NCBI RefSeq assembly: GCF_014596745.1
Contig: NZ_JABTCF010000001.1
Coordinates: forward strand, 372,001 to 436,000
Direction: 5' to 3'
DNA length: 64,000 nucleotides
Source: Maribacter aquimaris
GTDB lineage: Bacteria; Bacteroidota; Bacteroidia; Flavobacteriales; Flavobacteriaceae
Both the position numbers and the translations under genes were made by a program. Every line of letters starts with the position of its first letter. The stretch's first letter is position 1. Below, in pieces: positions 54,691 to 62,858 of the stretch. The notes under the pieces were generated by a model. It was given only the letters and a program-made list of their open reading frames with translations. It ran no database searches and was not told where the DNA came from.

Positions 54691-56334
54691 TTATTTGGGC
54701 ACTACCCTATAAATCCAAGTCTTTTCGGTATAACGACCATCGAACTTACTATCGCGTGCCTTACGGGCCTCACTCATGGAATCAAAGCGTCCTAAATACA
54801 CATAGTTCAATTTATTCTTGCTTCTCAAAAATGATTTTGGCTGTAACCCTTTCTTGGTAAGATCAGCCTTAAATGCGTCTAAATATCTTTTGGTTCCAAA
54901 AACATTGGCTATTAAATAATAACCAGGTTTTAGACCATCTTCCCCTACAACCTCCTCATATTTCTCACCGGCCTTAGGCTTTTCCTCCTCGGTCTGTTTG
55001 ACCAATTCAGCCTGTTTGACCAATTCGGCCTGCAATTGTTCTTCTTTGACCGCATTTTCCGCAGCGATTTTGGCGGTATTGATGGAATCCATTTTTTGTT
55101 GCATCCTTAATTTTTGGGTGTCAACCAATGCCTTGTTCTTTTTTGCCTTAGCGATGGAATCCAATCTTTGCTTTTGGTATTTTCGCATTTGTACGGCTAA
55201 GTCGTCATTCGCTTTCTTTTCCCGAATAACGGAATCCCTTTTCCTTTTGCGTTGGCTTATATCCTTTTGCCTAGCCTCACGTTTAAGGGCCAACGCTTCC
55301 GCTTTGGTCAATTCCTTTGAAAGCTCATCAACCTCGGCAATCTGTTCCAATTCTTCCTCTTTAGGCTCTTCTTCCCGGTCTATCCTATCTACTTTCTTTC
55401 TTGTTACAGTCCGTCCAAAATCATAGGCCGTGGTAAATTCAAAAGTCGGATCATTCCCCTTTAAATCGGAATCGGTCGCAAATTCGACCAAGGCACCAAT
55501 AGAAAAACGCTTCATGATCCTTCCACCTCCCCCAATGGCTATTCCATAGAAACTATTATAACCTGCCTGTGCCCAAAATTTACTTGTTGACAAAACCGCA
55601 CTCAACCCTACTTGCGTATCATACGTTGGAATCGACTTTATATAGAGTATTGGCCTGATGACGGAAGTACTATCGGAAGCCCCTAAGGAAACCGGGATAT
55701 CGTAAGAGACCGTTCCCAAAAATATTTTCTCGTCAGAAGCCGTATTCCCTTCTTTCTCGGCCATATTATAGTCGAACATGTTCTCTGATGAGAACCCAAT
55801 ACGCAGGCCATCATAAGTAAATTGCACCCCTGGGGCAAATTGAAGTATAAAATCTTCTGAGGGAGTAAAAAATGGTAACAGTATTTGCGGGTCACCTTGA
55901 AAAGGATTTCCTGAGAATTCCTGTTGGTAGGCGAAAAAGTTCAAACCGAAGGTCAAACTTGCCCGATCGTTGAAATCATAGCGATACGCATAGTTTAAAA
56001 CCCCTCCGGTATTCAGGTAAACATCGGTATTATGCTGATAAAACCCTGCCCCTATTGATGATGAGTTATTTAACTTCCCCGTATAATTCAAAAAGAAGGT
56101 AGTCGGGTCTCCATCGACAGTCTGCCACTGCCAGCGGCTCCATAACCCAACGGAATGGGTGTTTCCGTAATTACCGGAAAAGGCCGGATTTAAAATACTT
56201 GAATTGGAATCAGTAAGGTTATGCTGTCTTAAATCCACAGGAAGACCTTCATTTTGCGCGTGTAAGACACTTACAAATGCTAGAAACAAAAGAGACAGTT
56301 TGATTTTAACCATATGCAAAAAAACAAAAAACAA
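54691..56334 (-). CDS. PorP/SprF-type outer membrane protein fused to a SPOR-like domain
   Basis: A 547-residue protein. A signal peptide (ending VLHAQ) and residues about 25-310 form a PorP/SprF-type beta-barrel of type IX secretion: LNPAFSGNYG, SSIGAGFYQHNTDVY and LNYAYRYDFNDRASLTFGL are characteristic. A charged, coiled-coil Lys/Glu region (about 315-455) then leads to a C-terminal SPOR-like domain (about 470-545: PGYYLIANVFGTKRYLDAF, YVYLGRFDSMSEARKARDSKF). Typical PorP/SprF proteins are about 300-330 residues, so the coil plus SPOR part is an extension that could anchor the barrel to peptidoglycan. No large T9SS adhesin is adjacent. Confidence 0.82.
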   Translation of the reverse strand: MFFVFLHMVKIKLSLLFLAFVSVLHAQNEGLPVDLRQHNLTDSNSSILNPAFSGNYGNTHSVGLWSRWQWQTVDGDPTTFFLNYTGKLNNSSSIGAGFYQHNTDVYLNTGGVLNYAYRYDFNDRASLTFGLNFFAYQQEFSGNPFQGDPQILLPFFTPSEDFILQFAPGVQFTYDGLRIGFSSENMFDYNMAEKEGNTASDEKIFLGTVSYDIPVSLGASDSTSVIRPILYIKSIPTYDTQVGLSAVLSTSKFWAQAGYNSFYGIAIGGGGRIMKRFSIGALVEFATDSDLKGNDPTFEFTTAYDFGRTVTRKKVDRIDREEEPKEEELEQIAEVDELSKELTKAEALALKREARQKDISQRKRKRDSVIREKKANDDLAVQMRKYQKQRLDSIAKAKKNKALVDTQKLRMQQKMDSINTAKIAAENAVKEEQLQAELVKQAELVKQTEEEKPKAGEKYEEVVGEDGLKPGYYLIANVFGTKRYLDAFKADLTKKGLQPKSFLRSKNKLNYVYLGRFDSMSEARKARDSKFDGRYTEKTWIYRVVPK

Positions 56335-56409
56335 AGGGTATTACATACTATTTTGAGGTATTTTTAGTTAGAATAAATGATAAAGTCACAAACTAACGAA
56401 TTACTGATT

Positions 56410-56943
56410 ATGAAGGTTTTAAAAGCGTTGCTCATTTTTGTTTTCGTATTAGGTTTTGCGGGTTGTAAGGAAGAACCTGCCGTGGTTGAAGATACCATAT
56501 CTACCTTTTATTTTATCAGACATGCCGAAAAGGACAGGTCTGACTCCGGAAACATGGATCCCGAATTGTCGCAAAAAGGCCTAGGTAGGGCGATGCATTG
56601 GGCAGAGATTTTGGATGATGTCGACATCGACGCCATTTACACAACGGACTATAAAAGAACCCAAATGACAGCAGCCCCCACAGCCGTCAAAAAAAACTTG
56701 ACCGTTCAAATCTACGATCCGGCCCTTATCGATCTGGAACAATTCAAAGCTGACAACCTAAATAAAAATGTCTTGGTGGTGGGCCATAGCGATTCTACCC
56801 CGGATTTTGTGAACAAACTGATAGGTCAGGAAAAGTACCAGCAGATTGATGACAATCAAAATGGAAGCATATTCGTGGTTGAGATCATCAATGGTATTAC
56901 AGCGGATACGCGTTTGAATTTTAATTGTAATTGCCCGGACTAA
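56410..56943 (+). CDS. Histidine phosphatase-family lipoprotein
   Basis: About 177 residues from ATG 56410, which gives the lipoprotein signal (VFVLGFAGC). The branch-1 histidine phosphatase fold is visible: RHAEK with the phosphate-accepting His near residue 42, and VVGHSDSTPDF with the second His. Small exported RHAEK-type proteins are SixA/phosphohistidine-like; the substrate here is unknown. Its last 23 bases overlap the convergent gene. Confidence 0.82.
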   Translation: MKVLKALLIFVFVLGFAGCKEEPAVVEDTISTFYFIRHAEKDRSDSGNMDPELSQKGLGRAMHWAEILDDVDIDAIYTTDYKRTQMTAAPTAVKKNLTVQIYDPALIDLEQFKADNLNKNVLVVGHSDSTPDFVNKLIGQEKYQQIDDNQNGSIFVVEIINGITADTRLNFNCNCPD

Positions 56944-57682
56944 CCGCTACATCCTTTAATTCTATTTTCGACAATAATTCCAATTCCCCTTTCATAAAAA
57001 GATGGTCAATTTCGTTTATAGACGAAGAGGATGCCTTGGGCTTATAATTCCTGTAATCAACAAATCGAATGCCATTCACCACCCTTTCATTATAGGCCTC
57101 CCTAAATCGCATACCCCCACCATTGACATGGAACCCATAGGCTAGATAGTCGGGCTTAAAGGTTTTTGTATTGAACCAATATAGATATACATCATCAAAG
57201 TCATCCCCACCATTTTCTTGGCTAAAGGTTACTTTTATTTTATGGTAATTGTTTTCATGGATTTTAATATCCCCCAAATATTCCTTGTTTACGGCAGGAT
57301 CGTTTAAACCATACGGTAAATACGCAAAATAATGCACTGAATTAATGGAGTTGCCGTACAGATTCGCTAAAGAATCCGGTGTAGCGATCAATTCGCCATC
57401 AATATAGCGCTCAAAGCCCTTGGAAGTCTTTATGTCCACTATATCGAGTGAGTCATTTTTCTGTATCCGCTTTAGGATCTTTTGGCCCTTGGCATTTTCC
57501 TTAACATAGGTCATTCCTCGAAAATCAAAGGATATACTACTTGTCCGATATAAGTCACCCCCACAGGCATCAATACTTTTATCCACGATCTGTTGGGCCG
57601 TTATGCCATGGGTTTGTTTCTCCTTACAGGAAATAAAAAAGACCACCATTGCGGTTATTAGGGCACTTCTTGTTTTTTTCAT
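56921..57682 (-). CDS. DUF6503-like lipoprotein
   Basis: About 253 residues from ATG at 57682, where MKKTRSALITAMVVFFISC gives a lipoprotein signal (a start at 57706 is open but adds 8 residues before it). The body (IVDKSIDACGGDLYRTSSISFDFRG, VYLYWFNTKTFKPDYLAYGFHVNGGGMRFREAYN) is a beta-rich LolA-like fold seen in a Bacteroidetes family that is often annotated DUF6503. Function unknown, location periplasm or outer membrane. Confidence 0.7.
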   Translation of the reverse strand: MKKTRSALITAMVVFFISCKEKQTHGITAQQIVDKSIDACGGDLYRTSSISFDFRGMTYVKENAKGQKILKRIQKNDSLDIVDIKTSKGFERYIDGELIATPDSLANLYGNSINSVHYFAYLPYGLNDPAVNKEYLGDIKIHENNYHKIKVTFSQENGGDDFDDVYLYWFNTKTFKPDYLAYGFHVNGGGMRFREAYNERVVNGIRFVDYRNYKPKASSSSINEIDHLFMKGELELLSKIELKDVAVSPGNYN

Positions 57683-57748
57683 TTTTATGGGGTCGTAAAA
57701 TGACATGGTACATTACAAAGATTAAGGAATAATTCCAATTTCAGGAAA

Positions 57749-57778
57749 TTGCGGATAGAATTATTGTTCCTATTTTTG
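57749..57778 (+). promoter_or_regulatory. smpB promoter (TTG-N19-TATTTTTG)
   Basis: TTG (57749-57751), exactly 19 bases, then a perfect TAnnTTTG (57771-57778). The ATG follows after seven bases, so transcription would start within about three bases of it. Confidence 0.65.
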
Positions 57779-57785
57779 TACCGTT

Positions 57786-58247
57786 ATGCAGAACAAAATC
57801 AATATAAAGAATAAGAAGGCCAGGTTCGAATATGAAATATTGGATAAATACACGGCTGGTATCGTTTTGGCCGGAACAGAAATAAAATCCATTCGTCAAA
57901 GTAAAGCGTCAATATCCGAAAGTTTCTGTGAATTCAATGACCGTGGTGAACTGTACATTATCAATATGCAGATTGATGAATATTCGCATGCATCACATTT
58001 CAACCATAAACCAAAGGCCGAACGTAAGTTGCTTTTGAGCAAGCGTGAACTTAAAAAACTACAAAAGGAAGTCGCTTCAAGCGGTCTGACCATCGTACCC
58101 TTGAACCTGTTCTTAAACGATAGGGGGTTGGCAAAAATGAACATTGCCCTTGCCAAGGGTAAAAAATTGTACGATAAACGGGAAACGATGAAAGACCGGG
58201 ATAACAAACGCGACCTTGACCGGATCAAAAAAAGTTACAATCGGTAA
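57786..58247 (+). CDS. smpB: SsrA-binding protein SmpB
   Basis: Partner of tmRNA in trans-translation, rescuing stalled ribosomes. The 153-residue product has the OB-barrel start IKNKKARFEYEILDKYTAGIVLAGTEIKSIRQ, DEYSHASHFNHKPKAERKLLLSK, and a basic C-terminal tail (KGKKLYDKRETMKDRDNKRDLDR) that enters the ribosome. Full length. The start codon is almost at the predicted transcription start, so the mRNA is likely leaderless. The tmRNA gene is not in the window. Confidence 0.96.
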   Translation: MQNKINIKNKKARFEYEILDKYTAGIVLAGTEIKSIRQSKASISESFCEFNDRGELYIINMQIDEYSHASHFNHKPKAERKLLLSKRELKKLQKEVASSGLTIVPLNLFLNDRGLAKMNIALAKGKKLYDKRETMKDRDNKRDLDRIKKSYNR

Positions 58248-58271
58248 TCGACCTGTAACTTCATCAACAAC

Positions 58272-58913
58272 CTAATTCTTATCCTCCAGTAAGGGAACAA
58301 ACCTAAAAGAGCCCAATTCCTTCTTCTCGAATTCCTTTTCCGATTTTCGAATGAACAAGGTCATGATCTGGTCATCAATCCCTACGGGAATAACGAGCCT
58401 CCCCCCTATTTTCAATTGCGACAAAAGGGCCTTGGGAACTTCAGGGGCACCTGCGGTAACGATGATACTGTCAAAGGGAGCCACCTCAGGAAGTCCTTTA
58501 TACCCATCGCCAAAAATGACCTTCTTGGGTCGATAACCCATTTTTTTGAAAAAAAGATTGGTTTTCTTAAACAATTCCAACTGTCGCTCAATGGTATATA
58601 CTTTTGCCTTCAATTGCATTAAAATGGCTGTCTGATAGCCACTACCTGTACCGATTTCCAGGACTTTGTGCCCGGGTTCAACTTCCAATAAACCGGTTTG
58701 AAAAGCGACCGTGTAAGGTTGCGATATGGTTTGATCGGCTGCAATCGGGAATGCCTTGTCCTGATAGGCATGCCCTTCAAAACTACTATCCATAAACAAG
58801 TGTCTAGGCACCGTTCGAATAGCGTCGAGCACTTTGGTGTCCACTATTCCTTTGGCAATCAATACATCGGCCAATTTATTGCGCATTCCGCGATGTTTAA
58901 GCGTATCTCTCAA
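58272..58913 (-). CDS. pcm: Protein-L-isoaspartate O-methyltransferase
   Basis: SAM-dependent methyltransferase that repairs isoaspartyl residues. The 213-residue product has AYQDKAFPIAADQTISQPYTVAFQTGLLEVEPG, the SAM motif I VLEIGTGSGYQTAIL, motif II FGDGYKGLPEVAPFDSIIVTAGAPEVP and GGRLVIPVG. Full length. It converges on smpB and is divergent from the oxidoreductase gene. Confidence 0.93.
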   Translation of the reverse strand: MRDTLKHRGMRNKLADVLIAKGIVDTKVLDAIRTVPRHLFMDSSFEGHAYQDKAFPIAADQTISQPYTVAFQTGLLEVEPGHKVLEIGTGSGYQTAILMQLKAKVYTIERQLELFKKTNLFFKKMGYRPKKVIFGDGYKGLPEVAPFDSIIVTAGAPEVPKALLSQLKIGGRLVIPVGIDDQIMTLFIRKSEKEFEKKELGSFRFVPLLEDKN

Positions 58914-59037
58914 GGGTAATTACTATGGTTTGGTTTGAAAAGCGAAGTTAACAAAGTTTGCCTTAAGATTTAAAGATCTTATGCTTTCCCACGCAAAACT
59001 TTTGAAGTGCAATGTAAAGAAACTAGCAAACTATCGT

Positions 59038-59045
59038 TATTTTTG
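59038..59045 (+). promoter_or_regulatory. -7 element (TATTTTTG) of the oxidoreductase operon
   Basis: Perfect TAnnTTTG, 15 bases before ATG 59061. Since it lies downstream of an in-frame ATG at 59007, it supports the later start. Confidence 0.45.
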
Positions 59046-59060
59046 AAAAAAATACTACCT

Positions 59061-60020
59061 ATGCTTAAAGTCGGAGTCTTAGGAGCCGGACATTTAGGAA
59101 AAATACACCTTCGTCTGCTCAACGAATCCCAAAAATATGATCTTATTGGCTTTTATGACCCGGATGTTATCAATGGTCATAAAGTAGCCACCGAATTTGG
59201 GTACACCTATTTCGATAACATCAATGAACTTATTGATGCAGTGGATGTGGTTGATATCGTAACCCCTACACTTTCACATTATGATTGTGCCAAAAAGTCC
59301 ATGGAAAAAGGGAAACATGTTTTTATTGAAAAACCGATTACAAATACCTTTGAAGAGGCTGAGGATTTATTGCTTTTGGAAGCAAAACACGGTGTTAAAG
59401 GGCAAGTGGGACATGTCGAACGATTCAATCCCGCATTCTTGGCCGTAAAGGACAAAATACACAATCCAATGTTTATTGAAGCCCACCGATTGGCCGAGTT
59501 TAATCCTCGGGGCACCGATGTCCCCGTCGTTTTGGATTTAATGATCCATGATATCGATGCCATTCTAAGTGTGGTGAACTCCAAGGTAAGGCAAATTAAT
59601 GCCAGTGGGGTTTCGGTCATAAGTAACTCCCCGGATATTGCCAATGCCCGAATCGAATTTGAGAATGGATGTGTGGCCAATCTTACGGCAAGTAGGATAT
59701 CACTTAAAAACATGCGAAAATCACGATTCTTTCAACGGGACGCCTATATCTCGGTCGACTTTTTGGAAAAAAAGGTTGAGGTGGTTAAAATGAAAGATGC
59801 CCCCGAGTCACCTGGGGATTTTGACATGATCCTACAAAATGCCGAAGGGATCAAAAAACAGATTTATTTTGAAAATCCGGATATAGAGACCAACAATGCC
59901 ATTCTTGATGAATTGGAAACATTCGCGGATGCCATTTCCAAAAACGCAACACCTGTTGTTTCATTGCGTCAAGGAACGCAGGCTTTACAGGTAGCATTGC
60001 AAATCATAGCCTCATTTTAA
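59061..60020 (+). CDS. Gfo/Idh/MocA family oxidoreductase
   Basis: About 319 residues from ATG 59061, where the Rossmann motif starts at once (LKVGVLGAGHLGKIHLRLL). An upstream ATG at 59007 is open but sits before the promoter element. EKPI (the Lys-Pro motif) and GQVGHVERFNPA are typical of the Gfo/Idh/MocA family; the C-terminal half is the catalytic beta-sheet domain. The substrate (sugar or sugar nucleotide) is unknown. First gene of a run of five. Confidence 0.85.
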   Translation: MLKVGVLGAGHLGKIHLRLLNESQKYDLIGFYDPDVINGHKVATEFGYTYFDNINELIDAVDVVDIVTPTLSHYDCAKKSMEKGKHVFIEKPITNTFEEAEDLLLLEAKHGVKGQVGHVERFNPAFLAVKDKIHNPMFIEAHRLAEFNPRGTDVPVVLDLMIHDIDAILSVVNSKVRQINASGVSVISNSPDIANARIEFENGCVANLTASRISLKNMRKSRFFQRDAYISVDFLEKKVEVVKMKDAPESPGDFDMILQNAEGIKKQIYFENPDIETNNAILDELETFADAISKNATPVVSLRQGTQALQVALQIIASF

Positions 60021-60030
60021 AGATTCCCTT

Positions 60031-60918
60031 ATGAAAAACATAGCTGTTATCGGTGCGGGTACAATGGGTAATGGTATTGCCCACGTTTTTGCGCAAAATG
60101 GATATAAAGTGAATTTGATTGATATTTCCGAAGAATCCCTTGATCGTGGAATTGCCACGATTACCAGGAATTTAGATCGGATGCTATCCAAAGAAAAAAT
60201 CACTGGGGAAGATAAAACACAAACCCTAAACAACATTACCACCCATAAACAGCTTTCCACAGGGATTCCGAACACCGAGTTGGTCGTTGAGGCGGCTACG
60301 GAGCGATTGGAGACAAAACTAGGCCTGTTCAAGGAAATGGACGCCATAGCGGGACCAAACACTATTTTGGCCACGAATACCTCGTCCATATCGATTACGA
60401 AAATTGCAGCTGCCACCGAAAGACCCGAAAAGGTCATTGGTATGCACTTTATGAATCCCGTACCTATCATGAAATTGGTGGAAATCATTCGGGGCTACAA
60501 CACCTCAGATGCAACCACGAAGGCTATTATGGACCTTTCCCTGAAACTGGGCAAAACGCCTACCGAGGTTAATGATTACCCGGGATTTGTGGCCAATAGG
60601 ATCCTGATGCCGATGATCAATGAATCTATTGAGACCTTATATCATGGTGTTGCAGGGGTCGAGGAAATCGATACCGTTATGAAATTGGGTATGGCCCATC
60701 CTATGGGCCCATTGCAATTGGCCGATTTTATAGGTTTGGATGTATGCCTCTCAATTCTTAATGTCATGTACGATGGATTCAAAAACCCAAAGTATGCTCC
60801 CTGTCCCCTTCTCGTCAATATGGTCATGGCCAATAAACTAGGGATAAAGTCAGGTGAGGGTTTTTATGATTATAACGTTTCAAAGAAAGCAGAGATAGTC
60901 TCCTCCCAATTTAAATAG
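60031..60918 (+). CDS. 3-hydroxyacyl-CoA (3-hydroxybutyryl-CoA) dehydrogenase
   Basis: A 295-residue NAD-dependent enzyme: VIGAGTMGNGIAHVFAQNGYKVNLIDI, the catalytic His in GMHFMNPVPIMKLVEII, and NDYPGFVANRILMPMINE, and HPMGPLQLADFIGLDVCLSI at the C-terminal dimer domain. Single-domain form (FadB2/Hbd type) rather than the large multifunctional FadB. Its role may be fatty-acid breakdown or butyrate metabolism. Ten bases after the oxidoreductase gene. Confidence 0.92.
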   Translation: MKNIAVIGAGTMGNGIAHVFAQNGYKVNLIDISEESLDRGIATITRNLDRMLSKEKITGEDKTQTLNNITTHKQLSTGIPNTELVVEAATERLETKLGLFKEMDAIAGPNTILATNTSSISITKIAAATERPEKVIGMHFMNPVPIMKLVEIIRGYNTSDATTKAIMDLSLKLGKTPTEVNDYPGFVANRILMPMINESIETLYHGVAGVEEIDTVMKLGMAHPMGPLQLADFIGLDVCLSILNVMYDGFKNPKYAPCPLLVNMVMANKLGIKSGEGFYDYNVSKKAEIVSSQFK

Positions 60919-60923
60919 GACCT

Positions 60924-62159
60924 ATGGCTGTTATAAAACCTTTTAAGGCGGTTCGACCCACAAAGGACAAAGTGGTCCATGTTACTTCCCGGTCATATCA
61001 AGAATATTCCGAAGAAGAGTTGGAGGCTACACTGCGTTTCAACCCGTTCTCCTTCTTACACATCATCAATCCTGGATACAAGTTTTCCAAGGAAGTGTCG
61101 GGCGAAGAACGTTTTAAATTGGTCCACAATCGCTATCTCGAATTTTTAGAGGACAATATTTTTTTAAAAGACAGTAAGGATAGCTTTTATATTTACCAGA
61201 TAGAAAAGAACAGCTTCAAGACTTGTGGCTTTTTTTGTGCGACAAGTGTTCAGGACTATCGCGATGATATTATAAAAAAACACGAAGACACACTAAGTCA
61301 ACGGGAACAATTGTTCGCCAAATATCTAAATACCGTCGGTTTTAATGCGGAACCTGTTTTGATCACCTATTCCGACAATGATTCGATCCAAGTACTTATC
61401 GACCTGGAGAAACAAAAAAAACCCGAATACTATTTTACCACCCCTGATAAAATCAAACATACCCTTTGGGTGGTTTCCAATGCTGATTCCATCAAAGAAT
61501 TGATACGTGAGTTTGAAAAAGTAGATTCGTTGTACATTGCGGATGGCCATCATCGAAGTGCATCTTCCAATGTATTAGCCTTCATGTCCAAGGACAGGAA
61601 CCCCAATCATACGGGAAAGGAGCCTTATAATTATTTTATGAGCTACCTGATTCCCGAATCGGAGATACGCATTTATGAATTCAACCGTATGGTAAAGGAT
61701 TTGAATGGTTTGACCAAAGAAGAGTTCCTGATACGATTGGATGCTTTCTTTAGGATGGAAAACAAAGGAAGTGTTCTCTATAAGCCTTCCAAAAAACACC
61801 ATTTCAGCATGTATTTGGATGGGGATTTTTATTCGCTTTTCCTTAGAAAAAAAGTTTATGGATTTACGGATACCTTAAGCCAACTCGATACACAAATCCT
61901 TTATAAGACCATATTGGAGCCTATTTTAGGCATTAAGGACCTTCGAAATGATGAACGCATACATTATGGCTGTGGCAAGCATAATGTCATTCAAATGAAG
62001 GATGACATCGACAACGGAAAATTCCAGGTTGGCTTTGGTCTTGTACCTTTGAAAATAAATGAGCTAAAGGCCATAGCCGATGCCGGCTTGGTCATGCCCC
62101 CAAAAAGCACTTATATAGAACCAAAACTGAGAAGTGGCATGGCCATTTATGAGTTTTAA
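60924..62159 (+). CDS. DUF1015 family protein
   Basis: A 411-residue protein with the conserved DUF1015 start (PFKAVRPTKDKVVHVTSRSYQEYS), the internal VDSLYIADGHHRSASSNVLAF motif and the C-terminal LVPLKINELKAIADAGLVMPPKSTYIEPKLRSGMAIYEF. Function not established; in many bacteria it is near serine biosynthesis genes. It follows the dehydrogenase gene by five bases. Confidence 0.88.
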   Translation: MAVIKPFKAVRPTKDKVVHVTSRSYQEYSEEELEATLRFNPFSFLHIINPGYKFSKEVSGEERFKLVHNRYLEFLEDNIFLKDSKDSFYIYQIEKNSFKTCGFFCATSVQDYRDDIIKKHEDTLSQREQLFAKYLNTVGFNAEPVLITYSDNDSIQVLIDLEKQKKPEYYFTTPDKIKHTLWVVSNADSIKELIREFEKVDSLYIADGHHRSASSNVLAFMSKDRNPNHTGKEPYNYFMSYLIPESEIRIYEFNRMVKDLNGLTKEEFLIRLDAFFRMENKGSVLYKPSKKHHFSMYLDGDFYSLFLRKKVYGFTDTLSQLDTQILYKTILEPILGIKDLRNDERIHYGCGKHNVIQMKDDIDNGKFQVGFGLVPLKINELKAIADAGLVMPPKSTYIEPKLRSGMAIYEF

Positions 62160-62172
62160 AATAGAAGATGAT

Positions 62173-62835
62173 ATGTCTGTAAAATCAAACCTTGAGGCTA
62201 TAAAACAAACATTGCCCGAGCATGTTACCTTGGTTGCCGTTTCAAAGACAAAGCCCCAAGAAAGCATTCTGGAAGCCTATGATGGCGGTCAACGAATATT
62301 CGGCGAAAACAAAATACAGGAAATGGCCGAAAAATGGGCAGCCCTGCCCAAGGATATCGAATGGCATATGATAGGCCACGTACAGCGCAACAAGGTCAAA
62401 TATATGGCCGAATTCGTTTCATTGGTTCATGGAGTGGATAGTTTCAAACTCTTGAAGGAAATCGACAAACAGGCAAAAAAGCACAACCGTACCATACCCT
62501 GTTTATTACAAATGCATATTGCCCAGGAAACGACAAAATTCGGACTGGATCAAACCGAGCTAAACGATCTTATACAATCAGAGGCATTCAAGGCCCTTGA
62601 CCATATCGAAATCGTCGGATTGATGGGTATGGCAACCAATACCCCAGATCACGTCCAGGTAAGCAATGAATTTAAACATTTAAAATCCATATTCGACAAA
62701 TTAAGGGGTTCCTTACCCCATGTTTCCGTATTATCAATGGGCATGAGTGGCGACTATAAAATAGCAATTGAAGAAGGTAGTACCATGGTGCGCATAGGAA
62801 GTAGTATCTTTGGATCACGAAATTATGCGCATTAA
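62173..62835 (+). CDS. YggS family PLP-binding protein
   Basis: About 221 residues from ATG 62173 (in-frame starts at 62134 and 62149 overlap the previous gene and do not match the family's N-terminus). Fold-type III PLP protein: LVAVSKTKP with the PLP Lys, FGENKIQEMAEKW, WHMIGHVQRNKVK, LSMGMSGDYKIAIEEGSTMVRIGSSIFG. These proteins keep vitamin B6 and amino-acid pools balanced and have no enzymatic activity demonstrated. Confidence 0.92.
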   Translation: MSVKSNLEAIKQTLPEHVTLVAVSKTKPQESILEAYDGGQRIFGENKIQEMAEKWAALPKDIEWHMIGHVQRNKVKYMAEFVSLVHGVDSFKLLKEIDKQAKKHNRTIPCLLQMHIAQETTKFGLDQTELNDLIQSEAFKALDHIEIVGLMGMATNTPDHVQVSNEFKHLKSIFDKLRGSLPHVSVLSMGMSGDYKIAIEEGSTMVRIGSSIFGSRNYAH

Positions 62836-62858
62836 CCAAAAATGACCGAAGGCGATTG

